In this document: piece after piece, positions 28,597 to 38,138 of the stretch
How positions within the stretch are numbered: the first letter of the stretch is position 1
Layout: every line of letters starts with the position of its first letter
DNA from: Paenibacillus sp. 37
GTDB taxonomy: Bacteria > Bacillota > Bacilli > Paenibacillales > Paenibacillaceae
Assembly: GCF_008386395.1 (NCBI RefSeq)
Contig: NZ_CP043761.1
Location: 3,658,001-3,722,000, forward strand
Direction of reading: 5' to 3'
DNA: 64,000 nucleotides
Notes under the pieces: generated by a model
Told to the model about the DNA's origin: nothing
The model's input: only the letters and a program-made list of their open reading frames with translations
The model's database searches: none
Position numbers and translations under genes: made by a program

Positions 28597-28636
28597 CCAA
28601 AAAGCGTTGGTTCGAATTCGAACCAACGCTTTTTGG
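28597..28636. terminator. Perfect 40-bp palindromic terminator
   Basis: Both 20-bp halves match exactly: an AAAAAGCGTTGGTTCGAA arm and its complement, with T run TTTTT. It ends the sulfur operon just before the arsenic operon promoter. Confidence 0.85.
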
Positions 28637-28657
28637 ACTTAGTCATCAAGTAAAAAT

Positions 28658-28702
28658 TTGACTTCATTTTTTTGGTATTATAATATAAGCATACACTTAT
28701 AT
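28658..28702 (+). promoter_or_regulatory. ars operon promoter and ArsR operator 1
   Basis: TTGACT (28658-28663) with -10 TAATAT (28681-28686, 17-bp spacing). The perfect inverted repeat ATATAAG-CATACA-CTTATAT (28683-28702) covers the -10. A close relative stands at 29063 before the pump gene. Confidence 0.75.
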
Positions 28703-28723
28703 TTAATTGAAGGAGGACGTGCT

Positions 28724-29050
28724 ATGGATTCTATGCAAGAGATAGCGGATAAGCTTAAATTGCTCGGTGATAAAACACGCCTTACGATCCTTACACTCCT
28801 CAAGGAACGTGTATGGTGCGTGTGTGAATTTGTAGAGATTTTAGACATGTCACAACCTGGAATTAGTCAACATTTGCGCAAACTGAAGGATCAAGGCTTG
28901 GTTAAAGAAAGTAAACGTGGTCAGTGGGTATACTACTCTTTAAATGTAGAGAATACACCCTATATTTCATCTGTCCTGGAATTGATGCCGGATACAGCAA
29001 CTATTCTTAAATCGTTAAATAAAGAAAACTTTACATCAGTATGTAATTAA
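28724..29050 (+). CDS. arsR: Arsenical-responsive repressor ArsR
   Basis: A 108-residue ArsR-family winged-helix repressor. The metal-binding motif is WCVCEFVEIL (Cys-x-Cys at the start of the DNA-binding helix region, as in arsenite-sensing ArsR), followed by the recognition helix SQPGISQHLRKLKDQGLVKE. ATG 28724 follows GGAGG; the longer in-frame reading from 28658 would start in the -35 box and is rejected. It should leave the DNA when As(III) binds, releasing arsR, arsB and arsC. An operator copy both before this gene and before arsB suggests repression at two points. Confidence 0.9.
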   Translation: MDSMQEIADKLKLLGDKTRLTILTLLKERVWCVCEFVEILDMSQPGISQHLRKLKDQGLVKESKRGQWVYYSLNVENTPYISSVLELMPDTATILKSLNKENFTSVCN

Positions 29051-29062
29051 TTTTTGATCAAT

Positions 29063-29082
29063 ATATAAGCATATCATTATAT
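29063..29082 (+). promoter_or_regulatory. ArsR operator 2 between arsR and arsB
   Basis: Matches operator 1 at 17 of 20 positions; arms ATATAA (29063-29068) / TTATAT (29077-29082). It lies between the arsR stop and the ribosome binding site of arsB. Confidence 0.65.
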
Positions 29083-29123
29083 AGCAATGTAAATTAAGAT
29101 GAACTGAAAGGGGGTGTATCGTT

Positions 29124-30419
29124 TTGTTTTCTACGCTGTTAGCCTGCATCATCTTTTTGATTACACTTGTACTCGTTATTTGGCAGCCTAAAAACCTGTC
29201 CATTGGTTGGTCTGCTTGCGGCGGAGCAATCCTTGCTTTACTTGTGGGTGTGGTCAATTTGGAAGATGTATGGGATGTGACACAAATCGTATGGAACGCC
29301 ACGCTTGCTTTTGTGGCAATCATTCTGATCTCATTAATTCTGGATCGTATCGGCTTTTTTGAATGGGCTGCCTTACATATGGCCAAAGCCGCTCATGGCA
29401 ATGGTGTACGTATGTTTATTTATGTCTCCATCCTTGGTGCAGTGGTTTCTGCTTTCTTTGCCAATGATGGAGGTGCACTGATTCTGACACCGATTGTTTT
29501 AGCCATGGTACGTGCACTGAATTTCGATGAGAAGAGAGTATTTCCATTTATTATCGCCAGTGGATTTATTGCGGATACAACTTCCTTGCCATTGGTTGTA
29601 AGTAACCTGGTCAACATAGTGTCTGCCGATTTCTTTGGTATTACGTTTATGGAGTACGCAGGAAGGATGTTTGTTCCAAATCTGTTCTCACTGGCGGCGA
29701 GTATAGGTGTACTGTATCTCTTTTTCCGCAAGAGTATTCCCAAACGATTTGATGCCAGTGAATTGAAACCTCCGGTAACTGCCATTAAGGATATGAAGAT
29801 GTTTCGGTTGTCGTGGGTGGTGTTAGCGGTTCTTCTCATTGGATACTTTACCAGTGAATTTATCGGAATTCCCGTATCTCTTGTGGCAGGTATTGTCGCG
29901 ATATTCTTCCTGATCATGGCTTCCCGCAGTTCAGCTGTACCAGCAACATTGGTTGTCAAAGAAGCGCCGTGGGCCATTGTATTTTTCTCCATCGGCATGT
30001 ATGTCGTAGTTTATGGTCTACGTAACGTAGGTTTGACCGATCTATTGGCCGTAGTCATTCAGGCTGTAGCTGATCAAGGATTGTTTGCTGCAACAATGGG
30101 TATGGGCTTTATCGCAGCAATCATCTCATCCCTGATGAACAATATGCCTACCGTTTTGATTGATGCACTTGCCATTGATGCAACAACGGCTACGGGAACG
30201 GTTCGGGATGCGCTCATCTATGCCAATATTATTGGATCAGACCTGGGTCCCAAGATTACCCCGATTGGTTCACTCGCGACCCTGCTTTGGCTTCATGTTC
30301 TCAGCACCAAAGGTGTCAAAATCTCATGGGGCACTTACTTCAAGACGGGTATCATAATCACCATTCCGACTCTGTTTATTACGCTAGTGGGTCTGTATCT
30401 GTGGTTAAGCATTCTATAA
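29124..30419 (+). CDS. arsB: Arsenite efflux membrane protein ArsB
   Basis: A 431-residue membrane transporter of the ArsB/NhaD ion-transporter superfamily with 11-12 helices. Typical segments are [66 protein letters not shown] and [15 protein letters not shown]. ArsB exports arsenite (and antimonite), alone by proton antiport or with ArsA ATPase, which is not seen here. TTG 29124 follows AAAGGGGG. It is preceded by an ArsR operator copy and followed 38 bp later by arsC. Confidence 0.92.
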   Translation: MFSTLLACIIFLITLVLVIWQPKNLSIGWSACGGAILALLVGVVNLEDVWDVTQIVWNATLAFVAIILISLILDRIGFFEWAALHMAKAAHGNGVRMFIYVSILGAVVSAFFANDGGALILTPIVLAMVRALNFDEKRVFPFIIASGFIADTTSLPLVVSNLVNIVSADFFGITFMEYAGRMFVPNLFSLAASIGVLYLFFRKSIPKRFDASELKPPVTAIKDMKMFRLSWVVLAVLLIGYFTSEFIGIPVSLVAGIVAIFFLIMASRSSAVPATLVVKEAPWAIVFFSIGMYVVVYGLRNVGLTDLLAVVIQAVADQGLFAATMGMGFIAAIISSLMNNMPTVLIDALAIDATTATGTVRDALIYANIIGSDLGPKITPIGSLATLLWLHVLSTKGVKISWGTYFKTGIIITIPTLFITLVGLYLWLSIL

Positions 30420-30457
30420 AAGCAATCTATAATTCAAGTAACGAGGAGACGATGAAC

Positions 30458-30877
30458 ATGAGTAAAAAAACACTGTACTTCCTGTGCACAGGCAACTCTT
30501 GCCGGAGTCAAATGGCCGAAGGCTGGGCCAAGAAATATCTGAGTGAGGACTGGAATATCTATAGCGCAGGAATTGAGGCCCACGGTCTGAATCCAAAAGC
30601 GGTTGAAGCCATGAACGAAGTTGATCTGGATATTTCAACTCAAACCTCGGACATCATTCATTCAGAGTTGTTGAACAACGCTGATTTCGTAGTCACGTTG
30701 TGTGGGGATGCCGCAGATAAATGTCCAATGACGCCTCCACATGTGAAGCGAGAGCACTGGGGATTTGATGATCCTGCCAAAGCGCAAGGTACAGATGAAG
30801 AGAAATGGGCCGTATTCCAAAGGGTTCGTGACCAGATCGGGGAGCGTATTAAAACATTTGCTGAAACCGGAAAATAA
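30458..30877 (+). CDS. arsC: Arsenate reductase, thioredoxin-dependent
   Basis: A 139-residue reductase of the low-molecular-weight phosphatase fold. The P-loop is [16 protein letters not shown] with catalytic Cys10; the redox pair is [10 protein letters not shown] (Cys82 and Cys89, counted from this start), as in Staphylococcus and Bacillus ArsC. It reduces arsenate to arsenite for export by ArsB. ATG 30458 lies 9 bp after GAGGAG; ATG 30452 is only 3 bp away from it. The much longer upstream frame overlaps arsB and is spurious. Confidence 0.93.
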   Translation: MSKKTLYFLCTGNSCRSQMAEGWAKKYLSEDWNIYSAGIEAHGLNPKAVEAMNEVDLDISTQTSDIIHSELLNNADFVVTLCGDAADKCPMTPPHVKREHWGFDDPAKAQGTDEEKWAVFQRVRDQIGERIKTFAETGK

Positions 30878-30914
30878 TACAAACCTGACTGAACAGGATA
30901 ATTGAATGAGTACC

Positions 30915-30948
30915 GAGAGAATGCCATGATAAGTGGCATTTTTTTTGT
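30915..30948 (+). terminator. Terminator of ars operon
   Basis: Short stem AATGCCA / TGGCATT around TGATAAG, followed by a long T run. Confidence 0.7.
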
Positions 30949-31065
30949 TCAAAAAAAATGAACGTTTCATTCAGAAACGGTTCTTTGACTTACCCATAAC
31001 CCCAACATAGAGTGATGACAAGGAAGGTGGTTGATTTTAGCTAGCAAATGAGAAGCACATCCCCT

Positions 31066-31097
31066 TGACTTTCCCCTGTACGGGAAACTATATACTC
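31066..31097 (+). promoter_or_regulatory. MerR-type promoter with 20-bp spacer and operator inside
   Basis: TTGACT (31066-31071) and TATACT (31092-31097) are 20 bp apart, too long for normal sigmaA use. The spacer holds the inverted repeat TTCCC-CTGTAC-GGGAA (31072-31087). MerR regulators untwist such promoters. Confidence 0.75.
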
Positions 31098-31124
31098 GCA
31101 TTAAGTTAATAGATTGGAGTTGAT

Positions 31125-31946
31125 ATGTTGTTCAAAATCAGTGCATTTTCCAGGCTGAGCAGGGTCTCATTAAAAACACTGCGTTATTATGACCAGATTG
31201 GCATACTTAAACCGAGAAAGGTAGATCACGATACGGGTTACCGTTACTATTCCGCAGATCAGCTTCTTGAGCTCAACCGAATCATCATTTATAAAGAATT
31301 GGGGTTTACGTTGCCACAAATCAAACAGCTGTTACAGGAACATATTACATTGGAGAATATGCAAGGCATGTTTAAGCTAAAAAGAAGCGAAATTCAGCAG
31401 ATTATCGATACGGAACAAGCCAAACTCGTCCGAATTGAGGAACGCATGCAGCTTATAGAGGAAGAGGGGCATGTCGAAACTGGGCAAGAAATCCGAATCA
31501 AAGAGGAAGGTGCTCGACCGTTTCTTTTTCAGACAGGGTGCGGGAGGGAAGAGGAGATCCCGAGTTTATTTCATCAGTTTGATCAGTCATTAACAAAAGA
31601 AATGCGCCAACTGATCGACGGACCTCAGGTTGTTTTGTGGAAAGAAATCGCAGGACAAGAGGAAGAATTCGAGTTTGAAATAGGTTACTTCTTAAGCTGT
31701 GAGCTGCGATCACCTCCCGACCCATTTCAACTGCGGACTCTTCCTGCCGAGCCCATGATGGCCACCATAGCTTATCGTTCCAATGCCACCTTTGCCTGTA
31801 AAGCCTGTGTCCATCTAGCTACATGGATTGAGAAGAATAACTATCAGATCAAGGAGAACGGAGCTGGTAGGGAGTTATACTTACCCTTATCTCAAGAACA
31901 AGATGTACAGTTTATAGAAATACAAATTCCAATACTAAATAGATAA
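31125..31946 (+). CDS. MerR-family regulator with GyrI-like ligand domain
   Basis: A 273-residue regulator. The N-terminal MerR winged helix is ISAFSRLSRVSLKTLRYYDQIGILKP with DTGYRYYSADQL. A coiled-coil dimer helix follows (MFKLKRSEIQQIIDTEQAKLVRIEERMQL), and then a GyrI-like/BmrR-type effector domain of about 150 residues that binds drug-like molecules. GGAG precedes ATG 31125. Its own promoter has the MerR geometry (31066-31097) and the next gene is an efflux pump, so it is probably a drug-responsive activator of both. Confidence 0.88.
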   Translation: MLFKISAFSRLSRVSLKTLRYYDQIGILKPRKVDHDTGYRYYSADQLLELNRIIIYKELGFTLPQIKQLLQEHITLENMQGMFKLKRSEIQQIIDTEQAKLVRIEERMQLIEEEGHVETGQEIRIKEEGARPFLFQTGCGREEEIPSLFHQFDQSLTKEMRQLIDGPQVVLWKEIAGQEEEFEFEIGYFLSCELRSPPDPFQLRTLPAEPMMATIAYRSNATFACKACVHLATWIEKNNYQIKENGAGRELYLPLSQEQDVQFIEIQIPILNR

Positions 31947-31970
31947 CTGAAGAAGACGGAGTGGATTAAA

Positions 31971-33143
31971 GTGAAAAATAAATGGATTATATATATTTTG
32001 GCATTGGCTGTTTTTCTGATCGGAACCCTTGAGTACATTATTACAGGAGTCATAGAAATGATCGCCTCAGACTTGAGCGTATCTACTTCCGAAGTGGGTT
32101 TACTGGTGACTGTATTCGCTCTGGCAGCGGCCATTATCGCTCCGATTCTCATTGCAATTACAATAAATATGGATCGCAAGAAGTTACTGTTGTCTGCCCT
32201 CAGTGTGTTTATTGCCAGCAACGGACTTATGCTTGTTGACCTTTCTTACGAAACTTTACTATGGGTGCGAATTATTCAAGGGGCTAGCGGAGGAGTGGCT
32301 ACCGTAGTAGCAATGGCCGTGTCGACACGACTGGTTGAAAAAGAAAAAAGGGGCAATGCCATCGGCATCATTTTGATGGGGCTAAGCAGTTCGCTGGTAC
32401 TAGGTGTCCCTCTAGGCACATTTTTTAGTGAAATGTTTGGATGGAGAGTTCTATTTGTTTTAATCGGTTTGTTAAGTGTTCTTCCATTACTTATTATCTA
32501 CAAAAAGGTTCCGGCAATCAAAGAGGAAGAAAAAATCACCCTCAGAATGCAGCTCTCCATTTTAAAAAATCCTCTCATTCTGACTGCCTTGCTTATTACA
32601 TTATTGTATATCGGCGGCTATTCGACACTGTTCACGTATATTACGCCTTTCTTGCAAGCCACATCCACTCTTACCATGACCGAGATAAGCGGTGTTCTGT
32701 TTCTCGCGGGAATTTGCAGCTTTGTCGGATCAAAAGTGGGCGGACAATTGGCAGATGCAAAGGGATCAAAGTTTACAATCTGTCTAGGCCTTCTGTTACA
32801 AGGCGTAACTCTTCTTTTGTTTGCTCTAGCTGGAGTTAATCTTGTGATGTTAATCTTGGTTTTAATGATCTTTATGTTGGCAACGTGGAGCATATCTCCG
32901 GCCCAGCAACTATATCTGGTTACACTGGCACCTCGTAATCCTGACATTGCCCTTAGCGTAAATACGTCGTTTATCCAATTTGGTTTTGCACTGGGATCTG
33001 GATTAGGTGGGCTTGTGATCAGTCGTACATCTGTCCTGTATTTAAATTGGTTGGGTTTTGGAGCTGTAGGAATTGCTTTACTTCTTGCCATACTGCTATT
33101 TAAGAAATCGAGAAGCAGGATTGGAACGACAGATCCAGTGTAA
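31971..33143 (+). CDS. MFS efflux transporter (AraJ/Bmr-like)
   Basis: A 390-residue major facilitator transporter with about 12 helices. Visible hallmarks are an N-terminal FLIGTLEYIITGVIEMIA segment, DRKKLLLSAL (helix 2-3 loop), LWVRIIQGASGG and the antiporter motif C-like LGVPLGTFFSEMFGWR. It resembles drug and sugar efflux permeases of the AraJ/YdhP group. GTG 31971 lies 24 bp after the MerR-family gene, so they form one operon. Confidence 0.88.
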   Translation: MKNKWIIYILALAVFLIGTLEYIITGVIEMIASDLSVSTSEVGLLVTVFALAAAIIAPILIAITINMDRKKLLLSALSVFIASNGLMLVDLSYETLLWVRIIQGASGGVATVVAMAVSTRLVEKEKRGNAIGIILMGLSSSLVLGVPLGTFFSEMFGWRVLFVLIGLLSVLPLLIIYKKVPAIKEEEKITLRMQLSILKNPLILTALLITLLYIGGYSTLFTYITPFLQATSTLTMTEISGVLFLAGICSFVGSKVGGQLADAKGSKFTICLGLLLQGVTLLLFALAGVNLVMLILVLMIFMLATWSISPAQQLYLVTLAPRNPDIALSVNTSFIQFGFALGSGLGGLVISRTSVLYLNWLGFGAVGIALLLAILLFKKSRSRIGTTDPV

Positions 33144-33216
33144 TTTCAGTGATGGTAATTCTTGCTTCTAAAGTAATTGGCTTTGTTGAGATGCAATCAT
33201 CCGTTATATGTAAATA

Positions 33217-33258
33217 AAAAAAGATCTCTTCAGCATTCACTGCAAAAGAGATCTTTTT
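33217..33258. terminator. Terminator after MFS gene
   Basis: AAAAAGATCTCTT / AAGAGATCTTTTT stem, A-run on one side and T-run on the other. Confidence 0.85.
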
Positions 33259-33349
33259 GGTGTATAACAAAGTTATAATGAGAATCGCATTACATCATCA
33301 TGGCAGAATAGAGCATGAGATATCAAAATAAATAAGAGCGGAGATCATT

Positions 33350-34318
33350 ATGCGAAAATACATCATCGGAATTGACCTGGGTGGAACCAATATTAAGTCC
33401 GCCATTTTCAACCTGGAGTTTCAAAAAATTCACGAAAGATCCGACCCTACAGAAGCGGCAAAGGGACCATCTCATGTATTAAACCGAATGGTAGGCATTA
33501 TTCAAGAGATGCTGACGTATGAGGGAATCCAGCCAGAATCTATTCTATGCATGGGTATGGGCATTCCTGGATTATTAGATCCTGAGCAGGGGCTCTCTCT
33601 ATTTTCACCTAATTTTCCAGACTGGGAAAACATTCATGTCGTGAATCATATGATAAATCATTTTGAATTTCCTGCTTATATCGACAACGATGTTCGGGTT
33701 AATCTGTATGGTGAATGGCTGTTCGGTGCAGGCAGCGGGTATAAAAACCTGATATTGATAACCTTAGGCACCGGTCTGGGATCTGGTATTGTCAATGATG
33801 GAAAGGTTCTTTACGGTACTACATCGAGTGCAGGTGAAATCGGTCATATGAATATGTATCGGGAGGGGCGCCCGTGTCGTTGTGGAAGCTCAGGCTGTCT
33901 GGGAAGATATGTGTCCGCAATAGGAATGGTCAAAACCCTTACAGACAAGCTTGAGGAAGGGCGCTCGAGTATGATTATGAAGTGGGTGAAAGGAGATTGG
34001 ACGGCAATTACTGCCCGTATGATCTCGGAAGCTTACGATCTTGGAGATTCACTTGCTGTTGAGGTAATGCATGAGACCGGAGAGATTCTTGGATTTGGTC
34101 TTTCCAATGTAATTAATCTATTCAATCCGGAAGTGATTATCGTTGGTGGAGGAATGTCGGCAGCGGGTGATCGCTTGCTGAATACAGTACGTGACACGGT
34201 TAAAAATCATGCATTGCATCTCTCATCAGGTGTTTGTCATATCGTACAAGCAAAGTTAGGTGGACAAGCAGGAATGATCGGCGCGGCTGCATATGCCAAA
34301 AACAAGATGTCATTATAA
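33350..34318 (+). CDS. ROK-family sugar kinase
   Basis: A 322-residue ROK protein. The ATP-binding phosphate loop is IGIDLGGTNIKSA, the second motif is LGTGLGSGIVNDG, GEIGHMN carries the sugar-contacting residues, and the zinc site reads CRCGSSGCLGRY. No N-terminal helix-turn-helix is present, so it is a kinase (glucokinase or related hexokinase), not an XylR/NagC-type repressor. It is transcribed alone between two hairpins and has no obvious regulatory site in the 200 bp upstream. Confidence 0.9.
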   Translation: MRKYIIGIDLGGTNIKSAIFNLEFQKIHERSDPTEAAKGPSHVLNRMVGIIQEMLTYEGIQPESILCMGMGIPGLLDPEQGLSLFSPNFPDWENIHVVNHMINHFEFPAYIDNDVRVNLYGEWLFGAGSGYKNLILITLGTGLGSGIVNDGKVLYGTTSSAGEIGHMNMYREGRPCRCGSSGCLGRYVSAIGMVKTLTDKLEEGRSSMIMKWVKGDWTAITARMISEAYDLGDSLAVEVMHETGEILGFGLSNVINLFNPEVIIVGGGMSAAGDRLLNTVRDTVKNHALHLSSGVCHIVQAKLGGQAGMIGAAAYAKNKMSL

Positions 34319-34526
34319 GGTATCACAATATGATAATAGATCAATTATGCTTGAGAATATGTCATTGCATCATACAGTCTAAAACCTTAACTTAAAATGA
34401 CAGCAGAGAACGCTAACAACCTCGATGACGTTCTACCGGTTGGATGGCTAAGTTATGTATAAACACCCATTGGACAGCGTGGGAATTTTTCCATTGATCT
34501 ACGTACATCCCGCTTAAAAGTGAGAT

Positions 34527-35327
34527 TTATTTATATCCCAACTCTGTTATGTCAGCCGCGACACCTTCACGTCGTTTATGAAACTGTTTAGGTGAGGAAC
34601 CGGTCATTTGTTTGAACTGCCTGCAAAAATGCTCGACATTACGGTAACCGCATCGATCAGCAATCTCTGCAACCGTATACATATGATGTGTGAGATATTC
34701 TTTGGCCAAACGTATTCGGCTATGAATAACATCCTCCATACACGAGAGGCCAAACGATTTCTTGTACATCAACTGCAGGTACCCCGGACTGACGTTTATG
34801 ATCTTCGCCATTTCTGATATTGTCCACGGATGACTGGGATGGTTATGAATTGCCGTTCGAAGCTTCAACAGAGGATAGTGCTGAGGACTAATATCCTCTT
34901 GGACACAAGACTCAAGCAATTTATTGAACAAGGTTCGCAGCAGGCAATTGATGGACGATTCCCGGTAATCGTTCTGAAAAGAATGCTCTGCAACAAGCAG
35001 TTGGAACAGCTTATGACAGTATTCCGGATCATCCAGCGGGAAAGGTGTGCCTGACGGAAGGGAGGTATCGGTTACAAACGGTTCATCACTTTCAAAACGA
35101 ATCCAATCATTAATATAACGCTCTGAACAAGCCTGATAATATATTTTCTGATAAGGTTTGAAAAGCACAGCACAATGAGCCGGGTATTCCTTGAGTTGTC
35201 CATCAACCCAGAACTGTGCAGGGGTCTGTGTAATAACCAATAGCCAGGCATCATGCCCTTCAGGGATATCAAAAACAAAATGGTTCTGATGTACCGCGTC
35301 ACATTCCACATAAAAAATAGAGGTCAT
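34527..35327 (-). CDS. AraC-family transcriptional regulator
   Basis: A 266-residue one-component regulator. It has an N-terminal cupin-like sugar-binding domain (AQFWVDGQLKEYPAHCAVLFKPYQ) and a C-terminal double helix-turn-helix (WTISEMAKIINVSPGYLQLMYKK and TVAEIADRCGYRNVEHFCRQFK, then GSSPKQFHKRRE). GGGGGAAG stands before ATG 35327. It is divergent from the GH43 gene at 35464, which it probably controls. Confidence 0.88.
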   Translation of the reverse strand: MTSIFYVECDAVHQNHFVFDIPEGHDAWLLVITQTPAQFWVDGQLKEYPAHCAVLFKPYQKIYYQACSERYINDWIRFESDEPFVTDTSLPSGTPFPLDDPEYCHKLFQLLVAEHSFQNDYRESSINCLLRTLFNKLLESCVQEDISPQHYPLLKLRTAIHNHPSHPWTISEMAKIINVSPGYLQLMYKKSFGLSCMEDVIHSRIRLAKEYLTHHMYTVAEIADRCGYRNVEHFCRQFKQMTGSSPKQFHKRREGVAADITELGYK

Positions 35328-35463
35328 AGTTCTTCCCCCTTTCTCTTTAAGTTGTAGATAAGAATAGTTAATACACTACTTAAGCTATTTTCTATTATAC
35401 GAGAGTTATCTTCATTTCATAGAACAAATGTACTATTACGATTATATGAGGAGTGTAGCTGGA

Positions 35464-36885
35464 ATGAACAAGCAGGGTTTCAACCCATATCTTCCATCCT
35501 GGGAGTACGTACCTGATAGTGAGCCTTTTGTATTCAATGAAAGAGTGTATGTGTATGGTTCACATGACCGTTTTAACGGACATGCCTTCTGTCTGAACGA
35601 TTATGTATGCTGGTCTGCACCCGTGAATGACCTTGGGGATTGGAGAAATGAAGGCGTGATCTACCGGAAAACAGATGATCCGCTGAATCCGAATGGCCAT
35701 ATGTGCCTGTATGCGCCAGATGTAACAGTGGGTCCCGATGGGCGGTATTATCTGTATTATGTGCTGGATAAGGTACCCGTTGTTTCGGTGGCTGTATGTG
35801 ATACACCTGCCGGCAAATATGAATTCTATGGTTATGTACAATATGGCGACGGCACTCGTCTAGGTGAAAGAGAAGGGGATGAGCCCCAGTTCGATCCAGG
35901 TGTGATGACTGAAGGACAGCACACTTATCTGTATACCGGCTTCTGTGCGGCCGGAGATCAATCAAGACATGGCGCGATGGCCACGATGTTAGGTCCGGAT
36001 ATGCTGACGATTGTGGAAGAACCGGTATTCGTAGCACCGAGCGAACCTTATAGTAAGGGCAGTGGTTATGAGGGCCATGAATTTTTTGAAGCGCCCTCCA
36101 TCCGGAAGAGAGGGGATACCTACTACCTGGTGTATTCCTCCATCGTTATGCATGAATTATGTTATGCCACCAGCCTATTCCCAAATAGAGGATTTACATA
36201 TCAGGGCGTCATCATAAGCAACTGTGATCTCCATATCAACTCCTACAAACCTGCTGACAAACCCATGTATTATGGAGGCAATAACCATGGCAGCATTGTG
36301 GAGATTAACGGAGACTGGTATGTCTTCTATCACCGTCATACCAATGGGGACGCATTCAACCGCCAGGGTTGTATTGAGAAGATATCTTTTGAAGAGGACG
36401 GCAGCATTCCTCAGGTGGAAATGACCTCCTGTGGTCCGAGTGGTAGACCGCTTGAAGGAAAAGGCGAGTACCCCGCATATCTTGCATGTAATCTTTTGAC
36501 CAGAGATGATCAGAAGTACACTGGAGGTTTCGGGGCAGGCGCCTGGCTGGACAGCCGATTTCCGAAGATAACCCAGGATGGTAGAGATGGTGATGAAGAG
36601 ATCGGTTATATTGCCAACATGGTTGAATCCGCAACGGCAGGGTTTAAGTATTTTGATTGCAAAGGAATTCGCCAGGTCTCGATCAAGGTACGGGGATATT
36701 GTCACGGGGCATTTGAGGTCAAAACCGCATGGGACGGTCCTGTCCTGGGTACAATCCCGGTACATTTCACAAATCATTGGAAACCCTATTCAGCCGAGAT
36801 AACGATACCGGATGGTATACAGGCTTTGTATTTTACGTACAGAGGTTCAGGAAGTGCCAGCCTTGCATCATTTATTTTAGCGTAA
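35464..36885 (+). CDS. Glycoside hydrolase family 43 enzyme with C-terminal carbohydrate-binding-like domain
   Basis: A 473-residue cytoplasmic enzyme. The propeller domain (about 1-310) contains VYVYGSHDRFNG, CLYAPDVTVGPDGRYYLYY, PQFDPGVM (second Asp) and FFEAPSIRKRGDTYYLVYSS (candidate catalytic Glu). The last 130 residues form a beta-sandwich like CBM6 (SIKVRGYCHGAFEVK). It is likely a beta-xylosidase or arabinofuranosidase on imported oligosaccharides. ATG 35464 has GAGGAG 10 bp upstream, so the in-frame start at 35428 is less likely. It is divergent from an AraC regulator. Confidence 0.86.
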   Translation: MNKQGFNPYLPSWEYVPDSEPFVFNERVYVYGSHDRFNGHAFCLNDYVCWSAPVNDLGDWRNEGVIYRKTDDPLNPNGHMCLYAPDVTVGPDGRYYLYYVLDKVPVVSVAVCDTPAGKYEFYGYVQYGDGTRLGEREGDEPQFDPGVMTEGQHTYLYTGFCAAGDQSRHGAMATMLGPDMLTIVEEPVFVAPSEPYSKGSGYEGHEFFEAPSIRKRGDTYYLVYSSIVMHELCYATSLFPNRGFTYQGVIISNCDLHINSYKPADKPMYYGGNNHGSIVEINGDWYVFYHRHTNGDAFNRQGCIEKISFEEDGSIPQVEMTSCGPSGRPLEGKGEYPAYLACNLLTRDDQKYTGGFGAGAWLDSRFPKITQDGRDGDEEIGYIANMVESATAGFKYFDCKGIRQVSIKVRGYCHGAFEVKTAWDGPVLGTIPVHFTNHWKPYSAEITIPDGIQALYFTYRGSGSASLASFILA

Positions 36886-36918
36886 TCCTCCAAACATGAT
36901 CTGAGCAATCCAGGCAAA

Positions 36919-36954
36919 ACAAAGCAGCTGCTGGTCATTCAGTGGCTGCTTTGT
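36919..36954. terminator. Hairpin between convergent GH43 and AraC genes
   Basis: ACAAAGCAGC (36919-36928) / GCTGCTTTGT (36945-36954); a short T stretch only. Confidence 0.55.
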
Positions 36955-37006
36955 TGACCGATCAGGCTCTGCGGCTCAGACAATTGAAGTTTTTATGATT
37001 ATACTT

Positions 37007-37921
37007 TTAGTCATCCGCATTGTTGGCTTCTCCGGCCTGCTGCGAATGACTGCGAAATTCACTTGGCGCGATACCTGTCCACCGCTTGAACTGGCGACTG
37101 AAATGCGCATTAGTCTTATACCCCAGCATCATCGCAATATGGTCTATGTTCAGGTCGGTTTGCTTTAACAAACGCTGCGCTTCGTTCAGAAGGGTTTCGG
37201 ATAGAAACTTACGCGGAGCGATACCGTACACCTGCCGAAAAATACGATTAACCTGTGACGGGCTAATGCTCAGCGACTTGGCAATATCCTGAATCCAAGT
37301 TCGATCGCTCTCCTGAATTTCCCCGTGAAGATGGATATATCTTACCGAATCCTCAATGTGCTCAGCAATCTGATGGGCAATGGTTTCTTTTCTAGACAAC
37401 GTAACGGATGCTTGCTGAGATAACTGGCCGACCAGGGAACCAAGCAGTTCAAACACAGCGGCATGTACCTTCATTTGTTTGGAGGAAGATAGCGAGCTAG
37501 ACAAATGCTCTGTAGCCAGACCATACAAGGTAGACAGGGAAGAAGAGAGCCCCAGAGCCAAATTCGAATTTGCCGGATAATAGATGTCTTTGCAACGGTT
37601 AAGTTCTCTGCAAAAGGATGTATCGTGTATGCTGAAATGGACGGAAAAATAAGTGAATCCCTCCGGTCCGGCTCCCGTGCAAGAGTGGGTCATACCAGGC
37701 CGGATGAACAGAAGGTCGCCAACCGACTGACGGTAAGACTGCCCGTTGACAACCATGTTCATCTGCCCGTCCATCATCCAGTGGACTTCATACATTGAAT
37801 GTTCGTGAGACGGATAAGTCCAGCTGGAATCTACTTTTCTTGCATGGAGCCCCAATAATTGAAAAGACATGCGAACATCGGGCAGACGACCTAAATACAC
37901 AGCATCCGAAAGCTTGGTCAC
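37007..37921 (-). CDS. AraC-family regulator of the pentonate operon
   Basis: A 304-residue regulator with an N-terminal cupin domain (WTYPSHEHSMYEVHWMMDGQMN, metal-type His residues) and a C-terminal double helix-turn-helix (WIQDIAKSLSISPSQVNRIFRQ and NIDHIAMMLGYKTNAHFSRQFKRWTG). GTG 37921 is preferred because AAGGGGG lies 10 bp upstream; the longer frame to 37957 lacks a site. It is divergent from the oxidative pentose operon (38139-44213), which it is likely to activate. Confidence 0.86.
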   Translation of the reverse strand: MTKLSDAVYLGRLPDVRMSFQLLGLHARKVDSSWTYPSHEHSMYEVHWMMDGQMNMVVNGQSYRQSVGDLLFIRPGMTHSCTGAGPEGFTYFSVHFSIHDTSFCRELNRCKDIYYPANSNLALGLSSSLSTLYGLATEHLSSSLSSSKQMKVHAAVFELLGSLVGQLSQQASVTLSRKETIAHQIAEHIEDSVRYIHLHGEIQESDRTWIQDIAKSLSISPSQVNRIFRQVYGIAPRKFLSETLLNEAQRLLKQTDLNIDHIAMMLGYKTNAHFSRQFKRWTGIAPSEFRSHSQQAGEANNADD

Positions 37922-38138
37922 AACAGACCAACCCCCTTGTACTATTCTATATTCCAAAATCCTGTCATCGGAGTATCCTCGTAAATCATCTTTAGTTCAA
38001 CGGATCTAACCTCATCTTAACAGAAAAAAAATGCGTGAAAAGGGTAAATCGTCGGAGTGATTAGAACATCGTCATGAACCATAGCGGGTGCTATGGTAGT
38101 ATTATCAACCCGATGGGGAAAAATGGAGGCAAGCTTGA

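Noticed and set aside
28597..28636. Perfect 40-bp palindrome considered as an operator
   Set aside because: It ends in a T run directly after a stop codon and before an independent promoter, so a terminator explains it fully.
30287..30457. Long N-terminal extension of arsC
   Set aside because: It overlaps arsB in another frame; the protein from 30458 has exactly the normal ArsC length and start.
34319..34526. Gap between ROK kinase and AraC gene searched for a terminator
   Set aside because: No clear hairpin with T run is visible.
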